A stretch of DNA of 64,000 nt from Pseudomonadota bacterium (lineage in GTDB: Bacteria > Pseudomonadota > Gammaproteobacteria > Burkholderiales > Rhodocyclaceae). Location of the stretch: NCBI GenBank assembly GCA_018241685.1, contig JAFEDJ010000068.1:1-64000 (forward strand), in the 5' to 3' direction. Position numbers and translations under genes: made by a program. Below, one piece after another: positions 1 through 7,617 of this stretch; within the stretch, counting starts at the first letter, position 1; the number at the start of each line of letters is the position of its first letter. The notes under the pieces are model-generated. The model was given only the letters and a program-made list of their open reading frames with translations. It ran no database searches and was not told the origin of the DNA.

Positions 1-17
1 CTCTAGACGATGGGGAC
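1..17 (-). tRNA. tRNA-Glu, 5' part only (cut by window edge)
   Basis: The first 17 bases are identical to the 5' acceptor and D-arm start of the complete tRNA-Glu at 176-251. This is therefore a second tRNA-Glu whose remainder lies outside the window. It is the last visible member of the minus-strand tRNA operon. Confidence 0.75.
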
Positions 18-28
18 CTACAAACTGT

Positions 29-105
29 TGGCGGAGTGGACGGGACTCGAACCCGCGACCCCCGGCGTGACAGGCCGGTATTCTAACCAACTGAACTACC
101 ACTCC
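29..105 (-). tRNA. tRNA-Asp (anticodon GTC)
   Basis: On the minus strand the 77 nt fold as a cloverleaf. The acceptor GGAGTGG pairs with CCACTCC, the anticodon loop is CCTGTCACGCC with GTC in the middle, the T-loop is GTTCGAGTC, and the 3' CCA is genome-encoded (29-31). It lies between two tRNA-Glu genes in one operon. Confidence 0.95.
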
Positions 106-175
106 GCGCTTTAACCTTCTGCTCCAGCCTGTCAGGGCTGAAACTGCCTGCTTGCTGCTGCAGGACTTGAATCCT

Positions 176-251
176 TGGCGTCCCCACGGGGATTCGAACC
201 CCGGTTATCGCCGTGAAAGGGCGGTGTCCTAGGCCTCTAGACGATGGGGAC
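176..251 (-). tRNA. tRNA-Glu (anticodon TTC)
   Basis: This is a 76-nt minus-strand cloverleaf. The acceptor GTCCCCA pairs with TGGGGAC, the anticodon loop CCTTTCACG carries TTC, the T-loop is GGTTCGAATCC, and CCA is encoded. It is the intact copy of the gene cut at position 1-17. Confidence 0.95.
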
Positions 252-269
252 CCGATATTGCCGTCTTCT

Positions 270-345
<76 letters not shown>

Positions 346-360
346 GTCGAAGAAGTGCGC

Positions 361-389
361 ATTTTAGTTACTTATTCACGGTTTGTAAA
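361..389 (-). promoter_or_regulatory. sigma-70 promoter of the tRNA operon
   Basis: Read on the minus strand, -35 TTTACA (389-384) and -10 TAAAAT (366-361) are separated by exactly 17 nt. They are followed by the GC-rich discriminator GCGCAC, which is typical of stable-RNA promoters under stringent control. The predicted start is near 355. Confidence 0.75.
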
Positions 390-442
390 CCCCTTTTTGC
401 ATCCAACGTACTTTAGAGCCACACTTTGCCCTGCCAGGACGC

Positions 443-468
443 AAAAAACCCCGCCTAAGGCGGGGTTT
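443..468 (-). terminator. intrinsic terminator of the PEP-CTERM gene
   Basis: The 10-bp stem AAACCCCGCC/GGCGGGGTTT (446-455 and 459-468) has a 3-nt loop. On the minus strand it is followed by a T run. It lies 29 bp downstream of the stop codon at 497. Confidence 0.85.
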
Positions 469-496
469 CAAGACCTTTCCGAGGAAAGGAAGCCGA

Positions 497-1237
497 TCAG
501 GCAGCCTTGCGGCGGCGCAGAGCAGCCATGCCAGCCAAACCAAGGCCAACCAGGGCCATGGAGGCAGGCTCAGGAACGGTTACGCGGACGCCACCATTGA
601 CGATCGAGAAAGTGCCATCGATCTTGCCATCGGTCAGGCTGCCGGGAGCCGCATCCAGCGCAGCGAAGATACCGCTGAAGCCGGTGCCGCCGACATCGGT
701 TTCAGTGACGTCGATGGTCCAGTTGCCGCCGCCCAGGGAGTGGACCACGGACACGCTACCGGTACCGATGGTCGCGCCAAGCGGCCCAAACATGTTGCCG
801 AGCAGCAGGTTGAGCGCACTGGCACTGCCGGTGAAGCTGCCACCGGTCACGGCTGCGCCGTCGGACGTGAAGGTGTTGTTGGTGAAGTCATACACGAAAT
901 GCGTGCCAGTCAGGCCACTACTGGTGATGGCGCCGGTGCCAAGAGAAACCCAGGTCGGGTTGGAGGACACCAGCGGAGCCGGGCCGCCGTAATTGACAGT
1001 GACGGTACCTTGGCGCTCGGCGCTGACGAGACCGCTGCTCGGCACGTAGAGATCGACCAGACCGGTAAGGCCGGTCAGCTGAATCTGGTAAACGTTGGGG
1101 GTGGCATCGGCGAAACCGCTGATGTTGAAGCTGCCGCTGAGGTTGGCAGTGGAGGTGAAAACGCCGGCGTTGGCGACGTTGACGGCACCGAAGGTGAGTG
1201 CTGCGCCGATGGCGACTGCGAGTTGCTTCTTGATCAT
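497..1237 (-). CDS. PEP-CTERM sorting domain-containing exported protein
   Basis: This is a 246-aa exported protein of unknown individual function. The start at 1237 gives a textbook signal peptide (MIKKQ, hydrophobic core, ANA-G cleavage site) and has GGAAAG upstream, so 18 further in-frame residues upstream are dropped. The middle is Gly/Ser/Thr-rich with low complexity. The C-terminus is a classic PEP-CTERM signal: VPEPAS, a hydrophobic segment (ALVGLGLAG), then RRRK. Proteins with this tail are known to be processed by exosortase (EpsH/XrtA type) and linked to exopolysaccharide and floc formation. No exosortase gene is in the window. A sigma-54 promoter motif lies at 1338-1353 and a terminator at 443-468, so it is probably monocistronic. 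Confidence 0.9.
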   Translation of the reverse strand: MIKKQLAVAIGAALTFGAVNVANAGVFTSTANLSGSFNISGFADATPNVYQIQLTGLTGLVDLYVPSSGLVSAERQGTVTVNYGGPAPLVSSNPTWVSLGTGAITSSGLTGTHFVYDFTNNTFTSDGAAVTGGSFTGSASALNLLLGNMFGPLGATIGTGSVSVVHSLGGGNWTIDVTETDVGGTGFSGIFAALDAAPGSLTDGKIDGTFSIVNGGVRVTVPEPASMALVGLGLAGMAALRRRKAA

Positions 1238-1337
1238 GCTTAAGCCCTTTCCGCTGGATTCACAGGGTTGATTTCGAGGACCGCTCACCATCCCATACGA
1301 CTTCCGGGCTGATGAAACTTATCACGGAAGAAACAAA

Positions 1338-1353
1338 TGCAAGGGCTGTGCCA
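1338..1353 (-). promoter_or_regulatory. sigma-54 (RpoN) promoter of the PEP-CTERM gene
   Basis: The minus strand reads TGGCACAGCCCTTGCA. It matches the sigma-54 consensus TGGCACG-N4-TTGCW at every position except the seventh, with the required GG-to-GC spacing of 12. The predicted start near 1327 gives a leader of about 90 nt before the ATG at 1237. Confidence 0.7.
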
Positions 1354-1467
1354 CTTCCATTAACTCCGCGGAATCAATAAAGAAACTCATGCTGGGTTTC
1401 CAGCCCAACTGGCATGTGTAAAAAATCCTGACACAAATCCTTCAGGGCGAGCCGAAGCTCCCTTACG

Positions 1468-2874
1468 TCATATGACTTTACCGGGGTTCATCAACCCTGC
1501 CGGATCCAGCGATGTTTTGATGCTGCGCATCAATTCCAGCTCGATCCCTGACTTGTAAGCCGGCAGGATATTTCGCTTCAGCTGGCCGATACCGTGCTCA
1601 GCCGAAATGGATCCATCCAGGGCGGCCACCAGGTCATGGACGATGCGGCCCACTACGGCGGTGCCGCCGATGAAGGCGTCGTTCTCTTCGCGCAGGGGGC
1701 GCGACAGGTTGTAGTGGAGATTGCCGTCGCCGAGGTGGCCGAAGGCGACGATGCGGACGCCCGGATGGGCGGCCCGGAGGGCCTCCCCTGCCCGGTCGAG
1801 AAACTCGGGGATGGCGCTGATCGGCACGGAGATATCGTGCTTGATGCTGAAGCCTTCCCGCTTCTGCGCTTCCGAGATGTTCTCCCGTAGGGACCAGAGT
1901 GCGGCAGCCTGGCTCTCGGAGCTGGCAACCACGCCATCATGAACCGCGGAATCGGCAATCGCCCTTTCGAGCTCGGCCTCCAGGAGTTCGGCCAAGCCGG
2001 CATCCCGGAGGGTGTCGGTCAGTTCGACCAGCACGTACCACGGATGAGCCGCCTGCAGGGGGTCACGCGTACCGGGGATGTGCTGCAGCACGAGTTCGAG
2101 GGAAGTCCGACTGACCAGTTCGAAGGCGGTGACCCGGTCGCCGGCCATGCCGCGCAGACGCGACAGCAGCGCGACCGCTGCGGCGGGACTGGCAACCGCC
2201 AGCCAGGCGGTGACGCTGCTGCGCGGGCGGGCGAACAGCTTGAGGGTGGCGGCGGTGACGATACCGAGGGTGCCTTCGGCGCCGATGAAGAGGTGCTTGA
2301 GGTCATAGCCGGTGTTGTCCTTGCGCAGGCTGCGCAGGCCGTTCCAGACCTGGCCGTCGGGCAGGACGACCTCCAGCCCGAGCACCAGTTCGCGGGTGTT
2401 GCCGTAGCGCAGCACCTGCACGCCGCCAGCGTTGGTGGAGATGACGCCGCCGACTTCGCAGGAGCCTTCGCTGGCGAGGGACAGGGGAAAGAAGCGGTCA
2501 GCCTCCAAGGCCGCAGCCTGGACGATGGCCAGCGGCGTGCCGGCCTCCACGGTAATTGCGTTGTTGGCCGGGTCGACACGGCGGATGCGCCGTAGTCTGG
2601 ACAGGTTGACCACGACCGCCAGACCGTCGGTCAGCGGTGTAGCGCCGCCGCATAGGCCGGTGTTGCCGCCCTGGGGCACGATGGGGACACCACTATCCAC
2701 GCAGGTTCGTACGACGGCGGACACTTCTGCGGTATCCGCGGGAAAGACGACAGCCTGCGCTGCTCCGGTGTAGCGGCCGCGCCAGTCGGTGAGGAAAGGC
2801 GCCATGTCGTGATGGGCAGACAGGCAATGGGGCGTGCCGACGATTTCGCGCAGGGAGTCAATCAGTGCGGACAT
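1468..2874 (-). CDS. FAD-binding oxidoreductase, D-2-hydroxyacid dehydrogenase/GlcD family
   Basis: This 468-aa protein is likely to oxidise a D-2-hydroxyacid (D-lactate, glycolate or D-2-hydroxyglutarate) using FAD. The N-terminal PCMH-type FAD-binding domain (about residues 35-215) has the signature PQGGNTGLCGGATPL. The C-terminal FAD-oxidase domain ends with AEHGIGQLKRN and LDPAGLMNPGKVI, both typical of GlcD, D-lactate dehydrogenase and D2HGDH. No signal peptide or Fe-S motif is seen, so it is probably cytosolic or peripheral. It is the last gene of a minus-strand run rimO-patatin-this gene, 65 bp behind the patatin start. The exact substrate cannot be told from sequence. Confidence 0.88.
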   Translation of the reverse strand: MSALIDSLREIVGTPHCLSAHHDMAPFLTDWRGRYTGAAQAVVFPADTAEVSAVVRTCVDSGVPIVPQGGNTGLCGGATPLTDGLAVVVNLSRLRRIRRVDPANNAITVEAGTPLAIVQAAALEADRFFPLSLASEGSCEVGGVISTNAGGVQVLRYGNTRELVLGLEVVLPDGQVWNGLRSLRKDNTGYDLKHLFIGAEGTLGIVTAATLKLFARPRSSVTAWLAVASPAAAVALLSRLRGMAGDRVTAFELVSRTSLELVLQHIPGTRDPLQAAHPWYVLVELTDTLRDAGLAELLEAELERAIADSAVHDGVVASSESQAAALWSLRENISEAQKREGFSIKHDISVPISAIPEFLDRAGEALRAAHPGVRIVAFGHLGDGNLHYNLSRPLREENDAFIGGTAVVGRIVHDLVAALDGSISAEHGIGQLKRNILPAYKSGIELELMRSIKTSLDPAGLMNPGKVI

Positions 2875-2939
2875 GAGGTGGAACTCGCTAGGCAGGAAGG
2901 GAAAACATGACCCCGCGGCTTGCCGGGAAACGCGCTCTA

Positions 2940-3869
2940 TCAGCGTTGTTCCAGAGCGCGCCGGATGGCCGGCAGGGCGACTTCGACGGCGGCCTCGCCT
3001 TCGGCGATGGCTTCGGCGCCTCTGTGATAGTCCATCAGCCCGAGTTGGGCAAGGCGCGGGGAGATCAGCACGTCGGCGGGCTCGCCCGCCATGCGGCTGC
3101 GGGCGATGCGGACGGACATGATGGAGATGCTGTCCTGCATCACGCTCAGCATGGAGGGCAGCTCTGCGACGGCAGTCTCGTCGGTTGCCGCGGGATTTAG
3201 GGGGGCACTGCCGTTACCGTTGCGGCCAAAGCGGGACAGCAGTTTGCGCGACCAGTGTGCGTCGCCGTTGGTGCCCCCCTGCCCTGCCGGCGGCCGGTTG
3301 CGCCAAGCCCAGCCGACCACGTCGGAGTTGAGTTCGACGGCGATGACCAGGTCGGCCCCCATGGCGCGGGCAAGCGATACCGGCACCGGATTGACGAGGG
3401 CGCCGTCCACGAGCAGGCGGCCGTCCTGCCAGACCGGGGCGATGAGGCCGGGTAGCGCGATGGACGCGCGCACGGCGGCGGAGACGCTGCCTTCCCGCAA
3501 CCAGATTTCGTGGCCACTGTGCAGATCGGTGGCGACGCAGCCGAACTGGTGCGGCAGCGCGGTGAAGTCGCGGTCGACGAACTGGCGCTCGAAGAAGGAG
3601 ATCAGCCGATCCCCCTTGATGAGCCCGCCCCGCAGTCCCATGTCCATCAGGCCGACGACGCGCTGCCAGCCCAGGCTTTCGACCCAGACCGCAAGTTTTT
3701 CGACGTCGCCGGCGGCGGCCACGGCTCCGACGAAGGCACCGATGGAGCAGCCGCTGATGATGGTCGGCTCGATACCTTCCCGGGCCAGCGCCCGCAACAC
3801 GCCGATATGCGCCCATCCCCGCGCGGAACCGCTGCCGAGTGCGATGCCGATGCGGTGAGGGCGTTTCAT
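2940..3869 (-). CDS. patatin-like phospholipase (RssA/NTE family)
   Basis: This 309-aa serine lipid hydrolase is of the bacterial patatin type. It has the oxyanion-hole glycine motif GSGSARG near residue 12, the nucleophile elbow GCSIG near residue 42 (Ser as nucleophile), and the catalytic aspartate in DGALVNPVPV near residue 155. Together these give the Ser-Asp dyad. No signal peptide or beta-barrel domain is present, so it is a cytosolic RssA-like protein rather than a secreted PlpD. It starts 9 bp after the rimO stop and is probably translated from the same mRNA. The lipid substrate is unknown. Confidence 0.88.
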   Translation of the reverse strand: MKRPHRIGIALGSGSARGWAHIGVLRALAREGIEPTIISGCSIGAFVGAVAAAGDVEKLAVWVESLGWQRVVGLMDMGLRGGLIKGDRLISFFERQFVDRDFTALPHQFGCVATDLHSGHEIWLREGSVSAAVRASIALPGLIAPVWQDGRLLVDGALVNPVPVSLARAMGADLVIAVELNSDVVGWAWRNRPPAGQGGTNGDAHWSRKLLSRFGRNGNGSAPLNPAATDETAVAELPSMLSVMQDSISIMSVRIARSRMAGEPADVLISPRLAQLGLMDYHRGAEAIAEGEAAVEVALPAIRRALEQR

Positions 3870-3878
3870 GGGAACGAC

Positions 3879-5207
3879 TTAGATCGGCTCGGCGTAGAGG
3901 TCGTGCACGTCACAGTCGGTGATGCGCACGCGGGCGAACTCACCGGCCTCCAGGTTCTCTCCGGCGGGGATGATGACCATGCCGTCGATCTCCGGTGCGT
4001 CGCCAGGCGAACGAGCCAGGGCGCCCTCCTCATCGATTTCGTCCACAAGGACGGTCATCTCGCGGCCGATGAAACGCTCGAGGCGCTCGGTGGAGATGTC
4101 TTCCTGGAACTCCATCAGCTGGATGCGGCGCTCTTCGCGGATCTCCTCGGGCACGGCGCCGGGCAGATCGTTGGCCGCCGCGCCTTCGACCGGCGAGTAG
4201 GCGAAGGCGCCGACGCGGTCGAGCTTGGCTTCTTCGAGGAACTGCAGCAGTTCTTCGAAATCGGCGTCGGTTTCGCCGGGGAAGCCAGTGATGAAGGTGG
4301 AGCGGATGGTGAGATCAGGACAGATCTCGCGCCAGCGGCGGATGCGCTCGAGGTTGTTCTCGGTGCTGGCCGGCCGCTTCATGGCCTTGAGGATGCGCGG
4401 GCTGGCGTGCTGGAAGGGCACGTCGAGGTAGGGCAGGATCTTGCCTTCGGCCATCAGCGGGATCAGCTCGTCTACGCTGGGGTACGGGTACACGTAGTGC
4501 AGGCGCACCCACACGCCGAGGTCGCCGAGGGCGTTGCAGAGATCGTAGATCTTGGTACGGACGGGCTTGCCGCCCCAGAAGCCGGTGCGGTACTTGGTGT
4601 CGACGCCGTAGGCGCTGGTGTCCTGGGATACCACCAGCAGTTCCTTGACGCCGGCGTTGACGAGGTTCTCAGCCTCGCGCATCACGTCGCCGATCGGGCG
4701 GCTGACGAGGTCGCCGCGCATGGACGGGATGATGCAGAAGGTGCAGCGGTGGTTGCAGCCTTCGGAAATCTTGAGGTAGGCGTAGTGGTTGGGCGTGAGC
4801 TTGATGCCCTGCGGCGGCACCAGATCGATGAAGGGATCGTGGGGCTTGGGCAGGTGCTTGTGCACCTCGTGCATGACCTCTTCGGTGGCATGCGGGCCGG
4901 TGACGGCCAGCACTTGCGGGTGCGCCGCCATCACCACATCGTCCTTGGCGCCGAGACAGCCGGTGACGATGACCTTGCCGTTCTCGGCCAGGGCCTCGCC
5001 GATGGCGTCGAGGGACTCTTCCACCGCGGCGTCGATGAAGCCGCAGGTGTTGATGACGACGAGATCGGAGCCCTCGTAGGATGGGGAAATCTCGTAACCC
5101 TCAGCCCGCAGGCGGGTGAGGATGTGCTCGGAATCGACGAGCGCCTTCGGACATCCGAGGCTAACAAAGCCCACTTTGGGGGCGGCCGGGTGCTTGGCTT
5201 GGGTCAT
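3879..5207 (-). CDS. rimO: ribosomal protein S12 methylthiotransferase
   Basis: This is a radical SAM enzyme that methylthiolates the conserved Asp of ribosomal protein S12. From the start at 5207 (442 aa) the N-terminal UPF0004 domain carries Cys19, Cys55 and Cys84. The radical SAM motif GCNHRCTFC supplies Cys151, Cys155 and Cys158. A C-terminal TRAM domain follows. Length and both Fe-S cysteine sets match RimO rather than MiaB (SLGCPKALVDSE at the N-terminus). The ATG at 5207 (MTQAKH) gives the usual N-terminus, and a 14-residue longer reading from 5249 is possible. It lies 60 bp downstream of phaR and just upstream of the patatin gene. Confidence 0.95.
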   Translation of the reverse strand: MTQAKHPAAPKVGFVSLGCPKALVDSEHILTRLRAEGYEISPSYEGSDLVVINTCGFIDAAVEESLDAIGEALAENGKVIVTGCLGAKDDVVMAAHPQVLAVTGPHATEEVMHEVHKHLPKPHDPFIDLVPPQGIKLTPNHYAYLKISEGCNHRCTFCIIPSMRGDLVSRPIGDVMREAENLVNAGVKELLVVSQDTSAYGVDTKYRTGFWGGKPVRTKIYDLCNALGDLGVWVRLHYVYPYPSVDELIPLMAEGKILPYLDVPFQHASPRILKAMKRPASTENNLERIRRWREICPDLTIRSTFITGFPGETDADFEELLQFLEEAKLDRVGAFAYSPVEGAAANDLPGAVPEEIREERRIQLMEFQEDISTERLERFIGREMTVLVDEIDEEGALARSPGDAPEIDGMVIIPAGENLEAGEFARVRITDCDVHDLYAEPI

Positions 5208-5267
5208 GCGTTGAAAACCTGAAGGGGAAAAGCACAAGGGCCGCGACAACAGCGCGGCCCCGTTGAT

Positions 5268-5873
5268 TTATTTCTTGGGTGTGCCCGGCGGCTCGCTGGC
5301 AGCCGCTTGCGGGTCTTTCTTGTCGGCGGGGAAACCCGCGCCGAAATTGGGAAACTGGAACCCGGAGAACAGATTGCGCGTCTGGCTGTCGAGCTGTTCC
5401 TGCATCTGCGTGTACATCTTCTTGCTCTGTTCCATGTACGCGCCCATCATGCTCTGCATGGCCGGTCCCTGGAAGTTCAGAAACTGAGCCCACAGATCCT
5501 GGTTGACGGTGGCATTGTCACCGTAGACCGAACGGACCTGCTCCTGCATCTTGGCCTGCATGTCGGTGAAGGCCTTGATGTTGTTCTCGAGGTACTTGCC
5601 CATCATCCCTTGCATGGCATTGCCATAGAAGCGAATCATCTGGGACAGCAGGTCGCTGGTGAACATGGGCGCACCACCGGCCTCCTCTTCGAGAATGATC
5701 TGCAGCAGGATGTTGCGGGTGAGATCCTCCCCCGTCTTGGCGTCGACAACCTGGAAATTGGCGTTTTCGAGGACGAGTTCCTTGACGTCAGCGAGCGTGA
5801 TGTAGGAGCTGGTCTGGGTATCGTAAAGGCGGCGGTTCGGGTACTTTTTTATCAGGCGAATTTGATCGGCCAT
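5268..5873 (-). CDS. phaR: polyhydroxyalkanoate synthesis repressor
   Basis: This is a 201-aa DNA-binding repressor that senses PHA granules and controls phasin and pha genes. The N-terminal PHB/PHA accumulation regulator DNA-binding domain (IKKYPNRRLYDT, about residues 8-68) is followed by repeated PHB-binding segments rich in Met and Gln (two QSMMGAYM/QGMMGKYL-like stretches). The C-terminus is low-complexity. It lies downstream of phaC-phaB-phaB but after a terminator (5931-5955), and has its own TATAAT box at 5916-5911. A palindrome beside that box suggests autoregulation. PhaR autorepression is known from Cupriavidus and Paracoccus. Confidence 0.95.
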   Translation of the reverse strand: MADQIRLIKKYPNRRLYDTQTSSYITLADVKELVLENANFQVVDAKTGEDLTRNILLQIILEEEAGGAPMFTSDLLSQMIRFYGNAMQGMMGKYLENNIKAFTDMQAKMQEQVRSVYGDNATVNQDLWAQFLNFQGPAMQSMMGAYMEQSKKMYTQMQEQLDSQTRNLFSGFQFPNFGAGFPADKKDPQAAASEPPGTPKK

Positions 5874-5910
5874 CTGTGTCTTCTCCTTGGCGAGAGGGTC
5901 GCCGCGGATG

Positions 5911-5928
5911 ATTATACTGCGCTGCGCA
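5911..5928 (-). promoter_or_regulatory. phaR -10 box with adjoining palindrome (possible PhaR operator)
   Basis: On the minus strand, a perfect TATAAT (5916-5911) is preceded by the palindrome TGCGC-T-GCGCA (5918-5928), which sits in the spacer of the promoter. No good -35 is visible. A TGC-rich palindrome fits the TGC-rich sites reported for PhaR in other species. Assignment to PhaR is inference. Confidence 0.45.
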
Positions 5929-5930
5929 AG

Positions 5931-5955
5931 AAAAAGCCCCGCACGGGGCGGGGCT
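5931..5955 (-). terminator. intrinsic terminator after the phaB pair
   Basis: The stem AGCCCCGC/GCGGGGCT (5935-5942 and 5948-5955) has a 5-nt loop and is followed on the minus strand by TTTTTCTT. It lies 23 bp downstream of the second phaB stop and separates the pha biosynthetic genes from phaR. Confidence 0.85.
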
Positions 5956-5978
5956 TCCGTGAGGCATTTTGCAACCGA

Positions 5979-6719
5979 TTACTGGTAGTACAGGCCGCCG
6001 TTCACGTTGAGGGTGGCGCCGGTGACGTAGCCAGCCAGTTCGGAGGACAGGTAAACAACCGCCGCGCCGATTTCTTCCGGCTTGCCCAGACGCTTGACGG
6101 GCACGGTGTCGATGATGGCGTTACGGACTTCTTCCTTGATCGCCATGACCATGTCGGTGCCGATGTAGCCCGGGGCGATGGCGTTAGCCGTAACACCCTT
6201 GGTGGCCAGCTCAGCAGCCAGGGCCTTGGTGAAGCCGATCACGCCAGCCTTGGCGGCGGAGTAGTTGGTCTGGCCGGCCTGACCCTTGACGCCGTTCACG
6301 GAGGAGATGTTGATGATACGGCCCCAGCCACGCTCGGCCATCTTCGGGGAGATGGTGTGGGTGACGTTGAACAGGCTGGTCAGGTTGGTGGCGATGACGG
6401 CATCCCACTGACCCTTTTCCATCTTCGGGAAGAACTTGTCGCGGGTGATGCCGGCGTTGTTCACCAGGATGTCGATCGGGCCGACTTCAGCGGTGATCTG
6501 CTCGATCGCGGCCTTGCATTGTTCGTAGTCGGAGACGTCGAAACCGTACACCGGAACGTCCAGGCCTTCGGCCTTGCGGGCTTCAACCCACGCATCCTTG
6601 GCGGGATCGCCCGGGAAGAAGTTGCCGACCACGCGGACACCAGCGGCAGCCAGGGATTTGACGATTGCAGTGCCGAGACCACCGACTGCGCCAGTAACGA
6701 GAGCGATGCGTTGAGTCAT
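5979..6719 (-). CDS. phaB: acetoacetyl-CoA reductase (second copy)
   Basis: This 246-aa short-chain dehydrogenase reduces acetoacetyl-CoA to (R)-3-hydroxybutyryl-CoA with NADPH, supplying PhaC. It shows the Rossmann motif TGAVGGLG, NNAG at 87-90, and the catalytic triad Ser140, Tyr153, Lys157 (YSAAK). The PhaB-typical segment SVNGVKGQAGQTNYSAAKAG and the ending NVNGGLYYQ are present. RBS AAAGGAAAG lies before the ATG. It is the distal gene of phaC-phaB-phaB, 38 bp after the first copy and just before a strong terminator. No phaA thiolase gene is in the window. Confidence 0.93.
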   Translation of the reverse strand: MTQRIALVTGAVGGLGTAIVKSLAAAGVRVVGNFFPGDPAKDAWVEARKAEGLDVPVYGFDVSDYEQCKAAIEQITAEVGPIDILVNNAGITRDKFFPKMEKGQWDAVIATNLTSLFNVTHTISPKMAERGWGRIINISSVNGVKGQAGQTNYSAAKAGVIGFTKALAAELATKGVTANAIAPGYIGTDMVMAIKEEVRNAIIDTVPVKRLGKPEEIGAAVVYLSSELAGYVTGATLNVNGGLYYQ

Positions 6720-6757
6720 TTACTTTCCTTTTTGTTGCGGTGCCAGATGAACACCGA

Positions 6758-7498
6758 TTAGAACATATGCTGACCGCCGTTGATAGAGATGTTGGCCCCG
6801 GTGACGAAGGCCGCCTCGTCCGATGCCAGATAGGCGATCAGACCGGCGATTTCCTCCGGCTTGCCGAGGCGACTCATCGGAATCTGCGGCAGGATCTTGG
6901 TTTCGAGGACCTCTTGCGGAATGGCGGTGACCATCTTGGTGCCGATGTAGCCCGGCGAGATGGTGTTGACCGTCACTCCGGCCTTAGCCACTTCCAGCGC
7001 GAGCGCCTTGGTGAAGCCGTGCATCCCGGCCTTGGCGGCGGAGTAGTTGGTCTGCCCGAACGCCCCCTTGATACCATTGACCGACGACACGTTGATGACA
7101 CGCCCCCACTTGCGCTCGACCATGCCGTCCATGACCTGCTTGGTCATGTTGAAGACGCTGTCGAGGTTGGTGCTCATGACGGCGTCCCAGTCAGCCTTGG
7201 TCATGCGCTTGAAGGTCATGTCGCGGGTGATGCCGGCGTTATTGACCAGCACATCCACGGGGCCGATGTCGGTGGTGACCTTCTCGACGCATTGCTTGCA
7301 GGCATCGAAGTCGGCCACGTCACAGGGATAGGCCTTGAAGCCATAACCCATGTTGTTCATGGTCTGCAGCCATTCGCCAGCCTTTTCGTTGCCAGGCGAG
7401 TAGGTTACGACCACCTTATAGCCAAGGGCAGCCAGCTTGATGCTGATCGATTCCCCCAGGCCTCCCATACCACCGGTCACCAGTGCTACTCGTGCCAT
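6758..7498 (-). CDS. phaB: acetoacetyl-CoA reductase (first copy)
   Basis: This is a 246-aa SDR paralogue of the gene at 5979-6719. It has motif TGGMGGLG, catalytic Ser139, Tyr152 and Lys156, PhaB segment SVNGIKGAFGQTNYSAAKAG, and C-terminus SINGGQHMF. RBS GGAGGGAG is very strong. It lies between phaC and the second phaB. It differs in many surface positions, so the two are a diverged tandem pair rather than a recent duplication. Isozymes with different cofactor or chain-length preference are possible, but this is not visible from sequence. Confidence 0.93.
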   Translation of the reverse strand: MARVALVTGGMGGLGESISIKLAALGYKVVVTYSPGNEKAGEWLQTMNNMGYGFKAYPCDVADFDACKQCVEKVTTDIGPVDVLVNNAGITRDMTFKRMTKADWDAVMSTNLDSVFNMTKQVMDGMVERKWGRVINVSSVNGIKGAFGQTNYSAAKAGMHGFTKALALEVAKAGVTVNTISPGYIGTKMVTAIPQEVLETKILPQIPMSRLGKPEEIAGLIAYLASDEAAFVTGANISINGGQHMF

Positions 7499-7541
7499 GT
7501 TTTTCTCCCTCCTTGTCTTGATGTATGCGGGGGTCGCGCTG

Positions 7542-7580
7542 ACGTCGGCAGTGCCCCCGGAACCCGCTCACTGCCGACGT
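7542..7580 (-). promoter_or_regulatory. 12-bp stem-loop between phaC and phaB
   Basis: ACGTCGGCAGTG (7542-7553) and CACTGCCGACGT (7569-7580) pair perfectly over 12 bp with a 15-nt loop. There is no T tract, so this is not a standard terminator. The loop holds a run of five G on the minus strand and a run of five C lies just downstream (7530-7534), which would allow a pseudoknot. It may be an mRNA stabiliser or processing site, or partial attenuation of phaB. Confidence 0.6.
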
Positions 7581-7617
7581 GTTCTGTATTTGTTTTGTCG
7601 GTCTTTGGTGTGGCAGC

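Noticed and set aside
106..175. Possible further tRNA or small RNA between tRNA-Asp and tRNA-Glu
   Set aside because: No acceptor/T-arm pairing or anticodon arm could be built. It looks like a processed spacer.
3510..5222. 570-aa open frame on the plus strand opposite rimO
   Set aside because: It is antisense to rimO and the patatin gene, which have full domain signatures. High third-position GC keeps opposite frames open. Its composition (His, Ala, Asp, Gly-rich) is typical of a shadow frame.
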